Source: Serripes groenlandicus (lineage: Eukaryota; Mollusca; Bivalvia; Cardiida; Cardiidae). Taken from it: a stretch of 64,000 nucleotides of DNA. The notes below the pieces were generated by a model that saw only the letters and a list, made by a program, of their open reading frames with translations, was not told the DNA's origin and searched no databases. The translations under genes and the position numbers were made by a program. The stretch spans positions 43,479,733 to 43,543,732 of the forward strand of contig JASEVX010000008.1 of the NCBI GenBank assembly GCA_031761405.1. Direction: 5' to 3'. This document shows, piece by piece, positions 33,527-44,895 of the stretch. The number at the start of each line of letters is the position of its first letter. Within the stretch, counting starts at the first letter, position 1.

Positions 33527-34531
33527 AATTTCAAATTATGCGCTTGTGTTCTGTAATTTGCGCTCCATAAACAAAACAATTGCAAGAAGTGCAAGAAGTG
33601 CAATCGGCATTCAGAAATTTTAAAAACATAAAAATACAGCGCAATACATGAATTTAAAATTGCACTGAAGTAACAAAGTGCTTGACAAAATGGTATCACT
33701 CTGGGAGTGTAAAGGTTAGGATTTATAAAAAAGATTACAGTAAATACCAACACAGGTAAAGGTAAAATTGAGTACGCCGTTATCAGACGGAGAAATGCTT
33801 TAGTAATCTGCAACGTAGGCGTTTTTGAAGCTTTTGATTGAAACGTTACCTTTTTGAGATGTCTTCTTGCAATGATTGTTATCTTTATGGACGAGTAAAT
33901 AATTACAATATAATTGATAAAAAGAAAAAAATCAAGCATAACTTATTCTGACGCCGTCAAACACTTTATGTTACTCGACTCAAAGTACTCATTGCATTGA
34001 TCGGCAACTTGTACGATGAAAACAGAAATTGGTATCGCAAAATTGACGAACCGAATTTACGGCGAAGCCATCGTTGAAATTGAAAAGACTTTGTTAGTGT
34101 TATCGACCTTTCAATGGCAAACCCGACCGTCATTGACAAGCTAACTCTATATAAATTGCTTATCACTATGGTACGGGTGTGATATATTAGCCCAAAATAT
34201 GGTTTGTCTACTATAAGGACCCCGGTGCTCATAATAATTGAATAAGCAATCTTTGAAATATCAGTGACGACGAAGTTTATTGACATCATTTTGAGGGGTA
34301 AGCGCAGGGCATTGTCTTACGTTTGGACAATATCGCTAGCAGCATTAGATTTAGGGTCAAAATGACCATCGAAATAAGAATCACTTTTACGTTAAGAATT
34401 TTATATTCGTATCCAAGTCGACAGCGTCACTCTTTGGGGAACTTGTATCTCTAGTTACGTTCGTAAAGTTCTCCGGTGAAAGTGACATCAGTTAGTAAAT
34501 CGACAGTTTTATTTGAATTAAATGGGGTCAT
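33514..34531 (-). pseudogene. Rhodopsin-type GPCR, decayed
   Basis: A seven-helix receptor can be followed across frames on the minus strand. ATG at 34529-34531 starts an Asn-rich N-terminus (MTPFNSNKTVDLL). TAG (34451-34453) and TGA (34427-34429) follow. TM1 is KVILISMVILTLNLMLLAIL, with the conserved Asn. After a frameshift near 34290 come TM2 (MSINFVVTDISKIAYSII) and TM3, which ends in GFAIERSITL, an ER variant of DRY. After another shift come TM4 (FVNFAIPISVFIVQVADQ), an extracellular Cys and a stop before TM5 (MLDFFLFINYIVIIYSSI). TM6 (RLITAYSILPLPVLVFTV) keeps its Pro. TM7 (YFSAILNSCIALYFYVF) has N-S-C in place of NPxxY. The ligand cannot be told. An upstream 78-codon frame (34528-34764) could be leader or untranslated sequence. 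Confidence 0.75.
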
Positions 34532-35099
34532 TTCGTCCTGATGTATCTGAAGGAAGAAGATAACATATATTTAGCACATAGCAATGTAAAATAATCACAG
34601 AAAAGTAGAGGATAATTGTTCAGTGTATTATCTACATTTCTGTTATTGAGTGACAAGCCAAGGGTCATATTTTCAGGAGTGGCGCGGTCATAAGTGAAAG
34701 TATAACCCGCTGCCTTTCCGGAGATAAAGAACATCATGATTATATAATGGCACAACAAAATCATACAGTTTCTTTTATGCTTTAAACGAACTTCCTGAAA
34801 AGTGCATAGTTGTAAAAAACGATTTTGTGCCGAATTAGTAAATTCCCCGTATGGAGCTCAACTTAACGTCATAATATAAAGTATGACGTTTCTTTTTAAA
34901 TTGACATTTTGGGTTACTCAATAACAGTAAAGTGATAACAATACAAGAGCGCAGCAAGCGAACGCCAACGCTCGTCTCAACAATAAATAACAATTTGAAT
35001 ATTTAATAGTGATGGAAACTAGTGGCAGTCTATCATAAATCAAAATTTAATTGATAAATGGTGAAGAAAATACTGTCGCAAAAAGTTGAGGTAATCTTA

Positions 35100-35255
35100 T
35101 CCTGACACCAGTCGTAATGCTATCCCCCCAATCCTGAGCACCAAAGAGGTAGGCCCCATCTACGGTTTTCAAAGTCTTTGGTATGACCTGATAAAGTGTC
35201 TAACCCAAGTGTCCCATTCCCGAGACTGACACTTTAACCACTAGACCACCATGAC
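35100..35255 (-). mobile_element. SINE, head and 5' body
   Basis: On the minus strand the head reads CATGGTGGTCTAGTGGTTAA and GGTCATACC, and the body GGGATAGCATTACGACTGGT and GTCAGGATAAG, matching 28320-28500. The 3' part is missing. Confidence 0.65.
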
Positions 35256-35459
35256 ATTCATTGTGTCAAGGAAATGGTTGAAAAATATGAACAATTAACA
35301 GGAATCATGCCCCGTACCTTTATTTTTCTCCTCTTCTAAGTTAGGTATGGCCGGAGGGGCTGAACTGGGTACCAGATTGTTCGCTTGCATAGCTTTTATA
35401 ATCCATTCTATCTGAAATATTTGGGAACCGACAAGAAAACAGGAAATGTCACTAAAAGA

Positions 35460-35880
35460 CTTAACCCTTTCCCACTTGCATATATATGTTTACAAATACT
35501 GCAGCAGACGCCATTTGAAGAAATTGTGCTAGGAGCAAAAATTGTTCATTTTGAGATACATGTACTGTTTGATAAATGGCATATGCCGTTTCTACCATAA
35601 ACTAAATTAGCAGCAGACGACTTTGAAAATGTCAAGATAAAAAAATAAAAAAAGGAAAAATCTCTATAAATGAAAGTTCTTATTATTGAATAGGATTAAG
35701 AACATTATGGCGAAAAGAGACATAGCTCATTGAGAGCATTCAATCTTTTTGTCACACAAAGTATGTTGCAGTTGTGCCAAATTGGGTCTGCATATGGGAA
35801 TTGGTTAATCACTGATTGCTCTGGTGCAAAATACCTTCGAAAACATTAAGTGAGAAATGTTACCCTTTCCTTTGCATTTG
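35460..35880. mobile_element. Decayed piggyBac-like MITE copies
   Basis: TTAACCCTTTCCCACTTG opens at 35460, with CTGCAGCAGACGCC following. CTCATTGAGAGCA and TTACCCTTTCC lie further on. Family features are given at 49799-49980. Confidence 0.5.
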
Positions 35881-35984
35881 TTGTGTTTGACTTAAACATT
35901 ATAATAATTTATCTGAATAGGAACTTCTAAACTTGTAACTCTTCCCTCTTCATAATTATTTGTGCCATATTTATTGGTTCAACA

Positions 35985-36712
35985 TAGTAACAAGGCGGCA
36001 TCAGAAAAGGGGTAAATTGAAAGTTAGCTTCAAATGATATCTCATCCTCATCCACAGGGAAATTTCAACAAAACTTCACAGGAATATTCCTTTGGTGGTC
36101 CTCTTTCAAATTAGTTCAAAGATATAAATTATAAACACAATTTTGTTTCTGCGACAGAAGGGAGTAAAATACCTAAACTGTAAAATTTCTCTTCTCTGAA
36201 TGTGCTTGTCAGATTCAAAGATAATTTAGTACAAATGTTCCTTGTGTGACCCTCTACAAAATTAGCTTAAGCCGTATTGATTGGTCGAAAAACATGGCAG
36301 CCAGATGAAATCAGAAAAGGGGCAAAATGACAAAACTTCATAGTTCCTTTTCTATTCATTTCTTTTTCTGATTTCAGGATACATGTGTAATTTGTTCAAG
36401 CCATATTGATTGATTTAAAAAGATAGCTGCCATGCTATATAAGAAAAGGGATAAAATGAACTTTTAGCTTTAAACACAATCTCTTCTGAAGAAATTGGAC
36501 TGATATTAACTAAACTTCACAGGAATGATACTTTGGTGGTTCTCCTACAAACTGTTCAAAGATTTAATATCATAACAAATGTCCTTTATTGCTAAGTATC
36601 ATTTACAGTTTCATTCACGCTCTTGATTACATTTTATCCGATATTAGCAGTTACACATAACATAAATGCTACATAGCTATCACTAAGGTGATCGATTCAG
36701 GACCTCTGTTTT
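35985..36712 (+). mobile_element. Helentron-like element 5, 3' part
   Basis: The interior matches the unit of element 2 (GGCGGCATCAGAAAAGGGG, CACAGGAATATTCC, GTGACCCTCTACAAA). The end AAGGTGATCGATTCAGGACC corresponds to the 3' end, but the terminal hairpin is decayed. Confidence 0.55.
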
Positions 36713-36876
36713 TGAGATGCATACTCTGTATGTATCAGTTGGTTCAGTACAGTCAATAAATAGGAAGACACTGTACTGTCATGAATGTTCCTGGTGGGAT
36801 TTCCATAGAGCTATTGGGTAATATGATAATTAAAAAGTATATGTGGACCGAATGATATATTTGGGGTCAATTAATT

Positions 36877-36960
36877 TCACAAGACCAACAAGAAGTTATG
36901 ATCTTGGAAATATTTCATTCTGGCATGATGCATCATTACTTGTCTGTCATGGCGGGGATT
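36877..36960 (-). CDS. Possible terminal exon of the TRPM-like gene
   Basis: Acceptor CCTAAACAG, then 27 codons (NPRHDRQVMMHHARMKYF...) to TGA at 36877-36879, in phase 0 with the donor at 37155. No polyadenylation signal was seen near it. The alternative is read-through of the donor at 37155 to a stop at 37135-37137, with AATAAA on the minus strand near 37055-37060. I cannot decide between them. Confidence 0.3.
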   Translation of the reverse strand, partial: NPRHDRQVMMHHARMKYFQDHNFLLVL

Positions 36961-37155
36961 CTGTTTAGGTAAATATTTCTATATGCACCTTCAGTACTTT
37001 GATATCTTTTAATCTTAGAATAAAAACTTTACATCTGAAAATTACAGGTAAGCATTTTATTAAAATTACTCGATTTGAGGAGTTTTTTCTTTTTCCAAAC
37101 TGTTGACAAAGGTTGTCTGTGTCAAGAAAATGTTTTACAAATAATTAATTTCCAC

Positions 37156-37333
37156 CTGTTGTTCCAGTGATGTCAGCCTGGTGTCCAACTGGACGGGAAT
37201 TTTGAGTTCTGGTGAGGAGGGCTGCACTTCCATCATGTTTGTCATCGGCGCTGACAGATCGTTTAAAATGGGTGCGGTCTGCTGGTTCATCCCTTCTTGG
37301 ATCGCATCTACGTTGTTAATTAACAACTGCATT
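37156..37333 (-). CDS. TRPM-like channel, coiled-coil exon
   Basis: A 178-nt exon after GCTCTGCAG and before the weak donor GTGGAA. The first base completes an Arg codon with the last two bases of the exon at 38626-38752. It encodes MQLLINNVDAIQEGMNQQTA, PILNDLSAPMTNMMEVQPSS and PELKIPVQLDTRLTSLEQQ. Leu/Ile/Val/Met at heptad spacing in the first 35 residues suits the C-terminal coiled coil by which TRPM subunits tetramerise; that role is family knowledge. The exon has no stop or frameshift. Confidence 0.7.
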
Positions 37334-37502
37334 CTGCAGAGCAAAACATCAAGTTGAAGGTACATGATTTTGAAACGAACTAAAATTAGCATTAACGTTG
37401 GAAATTTTGAAAATGTCCTTTGATCCTTATAATTTCAGTTTTTGAATGGTGTGTTACGTTCCTTTCAACCATATTTCAGTTACATGTCAATCCTTGCGTT
37501 TC

Positions 37503-38008
37503 CTGATAATACCAGTCGTAATGCTATCCCAGTAAACATGAGTGCCATGAAAGGAAACCACTTCACTGCCGAGGTTTGACTCAAGCAGAGATCGAAACCC
37601 TGTCTGCTGCTGCCAAGGTGGACTCTCTACAACTTTACCGCCGAGGTATGACTCAAGCAAAGATCGAATCCCTGTCTGCTACTGCCAATGTGGACTCTCT
37701 ACAACTTCACCGCCGAGGTATGACTCAAGCAAAGATCGAATCCCTGTCTGCTACTGCCAATGTGGACTCTCTACAACTTCACCGCCGAGGTATAACTCAA
37801 GCAAAGATCGAATCCCTGTGTGCTACTGCCAAGTTGGACTCTCTACAACTTCACCGCCGATGTATGACTCAAGCAAAGATTGAATTCCTGTGTGCTACTG
37901 CCAAGGTGGACTCTCTACAACTTCTCCGCCGAGGTATGACTCAATCAGAGATCGAACCTATGTCTTCTGCTGTCAATGTGGATTCTCTTCAACTTCACCG
38001 CCGAGGCT
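37503..38008 (-). mobile_element. SINE with six tandem tRNA-like heads
   Basis: 37567-37998 is six 72-bp units. On the minus strand each reads as a SINE head: ACCTCGGCGGTGAAGTTGTA (A box), GGATTCGATC (B box), then GAGTCATACC, matching heads at 25561 and 28320. Next to the last unit on the minus strand (37503-37533) lies SINE body (GGGATAGCATTACGACTGGT). The period equals the head length, so the head alone was amplified. The apparent 159-codon plus-strand frame at 37576-38055 is a by-product, since 72 is a multiple of three. Confidence 0.8.
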
Positions 38009-38237
38009 ATTTAACCCTTTCCCACATACAACAAATCTGCAGCAGACGACTTTGAAAACAATCATGCAAAAACATGATAATCTCTATAAATGAAAGTACA
38101 ATTACTGAAAAAAGTTGAAAACATTGTTGCAAAAAGTGAAATTAATCATTTTGAGCAATTTCTCCTTTTGTCAGTGTTTTCAAAAGTTGTCTGCTGCAGA
38201 TGGGTCAGAATGTGTCTTAAAGTGGGAAAGGGTTTAA
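38009..38237. mobile_element. piggyBac-like MITE
   Basis: TTTAACCCTTTCCCACATA at one end and GTGGGAAAGGGTTTAA at the other, with CTGCAGCAGACGACTTTGAA and its complement inside. About 229 bp. It abuts the tandem SINE heads. Confidence 0.75.
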
Positions 38238-38429
38238 GTACATGATTTACAAGCAAAATGTTTACACATTCTTTTTTTTAAAAATAATATAAAAGTTGGA
38301 ACTTTTTGAAATGTCATTTGAATTATTGTTTTCATTTCAGGAGTTTCAAACAAGACGACAAGCTTAATGTTAAATCCTTTAAGTTATATTATTAAACATT
38401 TATGAAAACTGTTCTCTGAATTAGTGTTA

Positions 38430-38618
38430 TACTTATCCAACATGTAGACATTTCGAAGCATCTGCAGCAGACGTTTTTAAAAAAAATGTGGCAAAATGAT
38501 GAGCTATTTCTCCTTTGTTACAATGTTTTCAACTATATGCAATAATTATCCGATTTTTTTCAAGATGATTTCACATTCAGCTGCTGCAGAGTTGTCGTAG
38601 TTGGGAAAGGGTAAAAAA
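38430..38618. mobile_element. piggyBac-like MITE, decayed
   Basis: GCATCTGCAGCAGACG and CAGCTGCTGCAGAGTTGTCG mark the arms. It ends in GTTGGGAAAGGGTAAA beside the TRPM exon donor. Confidence 0.65.
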
Positions 38619-38625
38619 CCATTAC

Positions 38626-38752
38626 CTATCATGTATGTTGGAGACTTTATATTCAGTACTTTGAATTTGTTTTAGTTCACTGTTGTGATGGAATGCATCG
38701 GCTATCACTTTCTCCCACTGTACCAACTCTTGCGCATTTAGAAACCTTCGAC
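38626..38752 (-). CDS. TRPM-like channel, post-TRP-box exon
   Basis: A 127-nt exon between TTATTTTCAG and GTAATGG, both good splice signals. Reading: two bases, 41 codons (RRFLNAQELVQWEKVIADAF, HHNSELKQIQSTEYKVSNIH, D), two bases. It joins the TRP-box exon upstream (C plus GT gives Arg) and the coiled-coil exon downstream (AG plus A gives Arg). ELVQWEK followed by a charged helix is what precedes the coiled coil in TRPM channels. The intron to the upstream exon is 38753-49313, 10.6 kb, filled by MITEs, a 47-bp minisatellite and a Helentron-like element. Confidence 0.75.
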
Positions 38753-38899
38753 CTGAAAATAAGGAATGAATTCTCATGAAATGTTTGATATTTATAAAGA
38801 AAGGCAAACAAACAAAGTAATACAAATATGTTTGTAAGGCACACACATGCTCAAATCAGATATTGATACAGAAGTTGCATGTTAACTGGTGTAATTTTA

Positions 38900-39108
38900 A
38901 TCTAATTCTTTCCCACATACAAGCAGAGAACTTTGGAAACATCTCGGCAAATACGTGAAGTATAATAATTGAATCCAGTTGAAAACATAGTGGGGAAAGA
39001 TGAAATTGCTCATTAAGAGCAATATCTCCTTATGTCACAATGTTTTCCAAATGCGTCTGCTACAAAGGCATCGAAATGCATCCATATGAAGGAAACGGTT
39101 AAACTTTA
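38900..39108. mobile_element. piggyBac-like MITE, decayed
   Basis: TTCTTTCCCACATACAAGC at the left and CATATGAAGGAAACGGTTAA at the right. The centre has TTGCTCATTAAGAGCAA. Confidence 0.6.
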
Positions 39109-39261
39109 ATTTTCCATATTTTGACACATATCCAGCGAAACAATGTTTAAAGGCTTGAACGTTTTTTAATGAACAATTTATTTCGGCTACAATAATTCCA
39201 ACTCACTTCAAAAATTATAATTTCATTTAAGGAGATTTTTCATATTTTTGGCAACATGTAT

Positions 39262-42200
39262 TCAAAGGTCATCTGTTGTAGATTTGTTGTATGTGAGAAA
39301 GTGTTATGAACAAGGTCATCTGTTGTAGATTGGTTGTAAGTGGGAAAGTGTTATGAACATGGTCATCTGCTGTAGATTTGTTGTAAGTGAGAAAGTGTTA
39401 TGAACAAGGTCATCTGTTGTAGATTGGTTGTAAGTGGGAAAGTGTTATGAACATGGTCATCTGCTGTAGATTTGTTGTAAGTGGGAAAGTGTTATGAACA
39501 TGGTCATCTGTTGTAGATTTGTTGTATGTGAGAAAGTGTTATGAACATGGTCATCTGTTGTAGATTTGTTGTAAGTGGGAAAGTGTTATGAACATGGTCA
39601 TCTGTTGTAGATTTGTTGTATGTGAGAAAGTGTTATGAACATGGTCATCTGTTGTAGATTTGTTGTAAGTGGGAAAGTGTTATGAACATGGTCATCTGTT
39701 GTAGATTTGTTGTATGTGAGAAAGTGTTATGAACATGGTCATCTGTTGTAGATTTGTTGTAAGTGAGAAAGTGTTATGAACAAGGTCATCTGCTGTAGAT
39801 TTGTTGTATGTGAGAAAGTGTTATGAACATGGTCATCTGTTGTAGATTTGTTGTAAGTGAGAAAGTGTTATGAACATGGTCATATGCTGTAGATTTGTTG
39901 TATGTGAGAAAGTGTTATGAACATGGTCATCTGTTGTAGATTGGTTGTAAGTGGGAAAGTGTTATGAACATGGTCATCTGTTGTAGATTGGTTGTAAGTG
40001 AGAAAGTGTTATGAAGATGGTCATCTGTTGTAGATTGGTTGTAAGTGGGAAAGTGTTATGAACATGGTCATCTGCTGTAGATTGGTTGTAAGTGAGAAAG
40101 TGTTATGAACATGGTCATCTGCTGTAGATTGGTTGTAAGTGAGAAAGTGTTATGAACATGGTCATCTGTTGTAGATTGGTTGTAAGTGGGAAAGTGTTAT
40201 GAACATGGTCATCTGTTGTAGATTGGTTGTAAGTGAGAAAGTGTTATGAACATGGTCATCTGCTGTAGATTGGTTGTAAGTGAGAAAGTGTTATGAACAT
40301 GGTCATCTGTTGTAGATTTGTTGTAAGTGGGAAAGTGTTATGAACATGGTCATCTGCTGTAGATTGGTTGTAAGTGAGAAAGTGTTATGAAGATGGTCAT
40401 CTGTTGTAGATTGGTTGTAAGTGGGAAAGTGTTATGAACATGGTCATCTGCTGTAGATTGGTTGTAAGTGAGAAAGTGTTATGAACATGGTCATCTGCTG
40501 TAGATTGGTTGTAAGTGAGAAAGTGTTATGAACATGGTCATCTGTTGTAGATTGGTTGTAAGTGGGAAAGTGTTATGAACATGGTCATCTGTTGTAGATT
40601 GGTTGTAAGTGAGAAAGTGTTATGAACATGGTCATCTGCTGTAGATTGGTTGTAAGTGAGAAAGTGTTATGAACATGGTCATCTGTTGTAGATTTGTTGT
40701 AAGTGGGAAAGTGTTATGAACATGGTCATCTGTTGTAGATTGGTTGTAAGTGAGAAAGTGTTATGAACATGGTCATCTGCTGTAGATTGGTTGTAAGTGA
40801 GAAAGTGTTATGAACATGGTCATCTGTTGTAGATTGGTTGTAAGTGGGAAAGTGTTATGAACATGGTCATCTGCTGTAGATTGGTTGTAAGTGAGAAAGT
40901 GTTATGAACATGGTCATCTGTTGTAGATTTGTTGTAAGTGGGAAAGTGTTATGAACATGGTCATCTGTTGTAGATTTGTTGTATGTTAGAAAGTGTTATG
41001 AACATGGTCATCTGCTGTAGATTTGTTGTAAGTGGGAAAGTGTTATGAACATGGTCATCTGCTGTAGATTTGTTGTATGTGGTAAAGTGTTATGAACATT
41101 GTCATCTGCTGTAGATTGGTTGTATGTGAGAAAGTGTTATGAACATGGTCATCTGCTGTAGATTGGTTGTAAGTGAGAAAGTGTTATGAACATGGTCATC
41201 TGCTGTAGATTGGTTGTATGTGAGAAAGTGTTATGAACATGGTCATCTGCTGTAGATTGGTTGTATGTGAGAAAGTGTTATGAACATGGTCATCTGCTGT
41301 AGATTGGTTGTATGTGAGAAAGTGTTATGAACATGGTCATCTGCTGTAGATTGGTTGTATGTGAGAAAGTGTTATGAACATGGTCATCTGCTGTAGATTG
41401 GTTGTATGTGAGAAAGTGTTATGAACATGGTCATCTGCTGTAGATTGGTTGTATGTGAGAAAGTGTTATGAACATGGTCATCTGTTGTAGATTGGTTGTA
41501 AGTGGGAAAGTGTTATGAACATGGTCATCTGCTGTAGATTTGTTGTATGTGAGAAAGTGTTATGAACATGGTCATCTGCTGTAGATTGGTTGTATGTGAG
41601 AAAGTGTTATGAACATGGTCATCTGTTGTAGATTGGTTGTAAGTGGGAAAGTGTTATAAACATGGTCATCTGCTGTAGATTGGTTGTATGTGAGAAAGTG
41701 TTATGAACATGGTCATCTGCTGTAGATTTGTTGTAAGTGGGAAAGTGTTATGAACATGGTCATCTGCTGTAGATTGGTTGTAAGTGAGAAAGTGTTATGA
41801 ACATGGTCATCTGCTGTAGATTTGTTGTAAGTGGGAAAGTGTTATGAACATGGTCATCTGCTGTAGATTGGTTGTATGTGAGAAAGTGTTATGAACATGG
41901 TCATCTGCTGTAGATTTGTTGTAAGTGGGAAAGTGTTATGAACATGGTCATCTGCTGTAGATTGGTTGTAAGTGAGAAAGTGTTATGAACATGGTCATCT
42001 GCTGTAGATTTGTTGTAAGTGGGAAAGTGTTATGAACATGGTCATCTGCTGTAGATTGGTTGTATGTGAGAAAGTGTTATGAACATGGTCATCTGCTGTA
42101 GATTTGTTGTAAGTGGGAAAGTGTTATGAACATGGTCATCTGCTGTAGATTGGTTGTAAGTGAGAAAGTGTTATGAACATGGTCATCTGTTGTAGATTGG

Positions 42201-42470
42201 TTGTAAGTGGGAAAGTGTTATGAACATGGTCATCTGTTGTAGATTTGTTGTATGTGAGAAAGTGTTATGAACATGGTCATCTGTTGTAGATTTGTTGTAA
42301 GTGGGAAAGTGTTATGAACATGGTCATCTGCTGTAGATTGGTTGTAAGTGAGAAAGTGTTATGAACATGGTCATCTGTTGTAGATTGGTTGTAAGTGGGA
42401 AAGTGTTATGAACATGGTCATCTGCTGTAGATTTGTTGTATGTGAGAAAGCGTTATAAACATGTTTTCAA
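39262..42470. repeat. 47-bp minisatellite, about 68 copies
   Basis: Unit words: GTGTTATGAACATGGTCATC, TGTTGTAGATTTGTTG, TAAGTGGGAAA. Single-base variants (T/C, T/G, T/A, G/A) recur in ordered blocks. The marker GAAGATGG occurs at 40013 and 40389, 376 bp (eight units) apart, with the same variant order after each. From 41700 to 42180 a four-unit, 188-bp pattern repeats. The unit matches the end of the local piggyBac-like MITE. It lies inside the TRPM intron. Confidence 0.95.
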
Positions 42471-42790
42471 AGGTCATATGTTGTAGATTTGTTGTATGTG
42501 GAAAAGTGTTATAAACATGTTTTCAAATGTCATCGGATGTAGATTTGTTCTTGTGGGAAAGTGTTATAAACACGTTTTCAAATGTCATCGGCTGTAGATT
42601 TGTTGTATGTGGGAACGTGTTATAAACATGTTTTAAAAGGTCATCTGCTGTAGATTTATTGTATTTTGGAAAGTGTTATAAATAAGTTTTCAAAGGTTAT
42701 CTGTTGTTAATTTGTTGTATGTGGGAAATTGTTATAAACATGTTTTCAAAGGTCATCTGCTGTAGATTTGTTGTTTGGTGGGAAATTGCT
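42471..42790. repeat. 56-bp edge copies of the minisatellite
   Basis: About six diverged units keep nine extra bases (AACATGTTTTCAAAGGTCATC) that the 47-bp units lack. That wording is present in the MITE arm (ATGTTTTCAAAAGTCGTC), so these look like the ancestral form. 42790-43184 holds no recognisable gene. Confidence 0.8.
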
Positions 42791-43184
42791 ATAAACATTT
42801 TGAATCCATTCGAAGATCAAAGTACTGCAAGTCCTGACAGCTTAATACTACGTACCAAGAATATGACCCAATTTTCAAAACAAAGTTTCATAGCTATAAA
42901 TACAGCAAATGCAGAGAGTTGTTATTTGGGTAATTCGATCTATATGATCTATCATCCATTATACAACTCATTATGGAGATATACTTGTAGTAAATTAGAT
43001 TAAAACAGATGATGGCCCTAGCTATAATTCCATTTATTTTTAGTCTCACAACCTTTCTAGGGACATGCTTCTAAATCGTTTTTTTGTTTAAATATAGTTT
43101 TGGAGTTTAAGGAATAATTCTCCTCCGGGTTAAAGTATCTGCCTGCTATGATCGAGTCTAAATAACTTTGCCCCTGGTTTCCCT

Positions 43185-43438
43185 TTGTGGACGCCTCGTG
43201 GAAACGCGGTGTCAGTATTGAATAGGTTTCATTGTTTTACCATGGGGTTGTGAAATCGTATAGGGAGCAACCAACATTACAATTATAAAGAAAAACTCTG
43301 TAATATGTCTGTTAAAAATAACCTTTATGAATCAATAATTGTATTAACCGATTTAAGAAACAACAAGATACAACATGTGTATGTCTTCTACCGTTATTAC
43401 AAAACTTAAGACACATTTAATGGGTATTTAAAAACTTT
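43185..43438. repeat. Segmental duplicate, copy 2
   Basis: Second copy of 33260-33526, without the GPCR coding region next to it. 43441-43625 then holds a two-copy repeat of about 98 bp (CAACTTCCTAGGCTAC, CATCAAAGCTC.GAAAAAAA). 43625-44895 holds no gene. Confidence 0.8.
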
Positions 43439-44548
43439 TCTCCAACTTCCTAGGCTACCCTTTTTAATCGTTTGGTTTACGGCGGCGACCCGATTCATCA
43501 AAGCTCAGAAAAAAAAGAAAAAAAGTTCACTTTTCCACCAACTTCCTAGGCTACGCTTTTTAAATAGTTTGGTTTACAGCCCAGATGAGCGAATCATCAA
43601 AGCTCGGAAAAAAAGTGTTTTGCCTATTTATAAAATTCTCTTGTATTTCTAAACTTAAAACGTTCCTGCCCATACAGTTTGTTCATTCAGACCATTGGTT
43701 TTTGTTTTTGTTATCAAACCTCTGCTAAACTGGAAGGAGAATAGACTTCCCCCTCTCCTCCAAAAGCTTGTGTCACACTTAACTTATAACTAGAAGCATT
43801 TAACCTTAAGTTAATATCTGTTAATATTTCAGCACCTATGATTTTTGTGGCGATTGGTTTGACAATCGCCACAATGCTAACAGAAACAACAACAACGAAA
43901 AATATTTACATAGTCGGTTTTGAACAATCGGTTGATATTTTTTTTCCTTACTGCAAACTAATTTACTCACATTCGTTATAGTTCCATCATTGATGCAGAG
44001 ACGTGATTAATAATAATTATGTCAGTGCTACTTTAGTACCGGATTGTTACTCTTATTTGAGTTTTATCGAGACATTATCTACATAGAGTTAAAATAAGTA
44101 AATATTATCTTCGTTATGATTGGGCAGATAATAAATATCATTGCGCGTTCATCTGCCTTGCACATAACTCTGATCATACTCAAATCTGGAAATTCCAAGT
44201 TTGAAAAGGTTCTATAAATAGCTCGCGAGACTATCTCAATATTATAAACGCTTTATTGTGTAGTTGTTTAAATATATGAAAGCGTCTAGATGATAAGACT
44301 GGTTTACAAAGGTTTAAAGGACACGCGATGTCAGTGTGTACACACGTTATGTATACACGTCTGCACGTTCTAGAGTCAATTAGCAATCAATGCTGAAAGT
44401 GTAGCCTAATTTAGTTTGGAGATCGAGCATTATAATATATGCCTATATTTTTATAAATTGAACAGTTTGGCAAATAGTGAAATTGTGCTTTTTGAGCATG
44501 TTTTGTGTTTGGTTTTGCACTCACATTATTCGAAGCAGTTTATCAACC

Positions 44549-44587
44549 TCAGAGACATATAAATACACTGTGTTTATATGTCTCTGA
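44549..44587. repeat. Perfect 15-bp hairpin
   Basis: Arms TCAGAGACATATAAA and TTTATATGTCTCTGA, loop of 9 nt. Not linked to any other feature. Confidence 0.85.
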
Positions 44588-44895
44588 CAACCCTCAATCA
44601 TGCAATGTGAAGGGACTAAATTGAACAGACCTGTTTAATATCGGACATCATTGAAACAAACACCAAACTAATGGATACTGTTTTCTCTCCTTTCTTGATA
44701 ATTTAGTCATCTCTAAAGTGTAACAAATATTTTATCTTAATATGGCCTAGCGATCTGGTAATGAACATGTGATTACCCGAACAATTTAGATTAAATGAGC
44801 TAAAACAGTAGTCTATCAAATACCAACTAGATTTTTCATAACTTTGGAATGGCCTAATTTTGAACACATCATGACCAATTTCAGAACGTAACTAA

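Noticed and set aside
37576..38055. 159-codon plus-strand frame with a 24-residue repeat, looks like a repeat protein
   Set aside because: The 72-bp unit is a SINE tRNA-like head on the other strand and continues into SINE body; the frame stays open because 72 is a multiple of three.
39262..42470. CRISPR-like regular array
   Set aside because: No unique spacers; every base belongs to the 47-bp repeat, and the context is eukaryotic.
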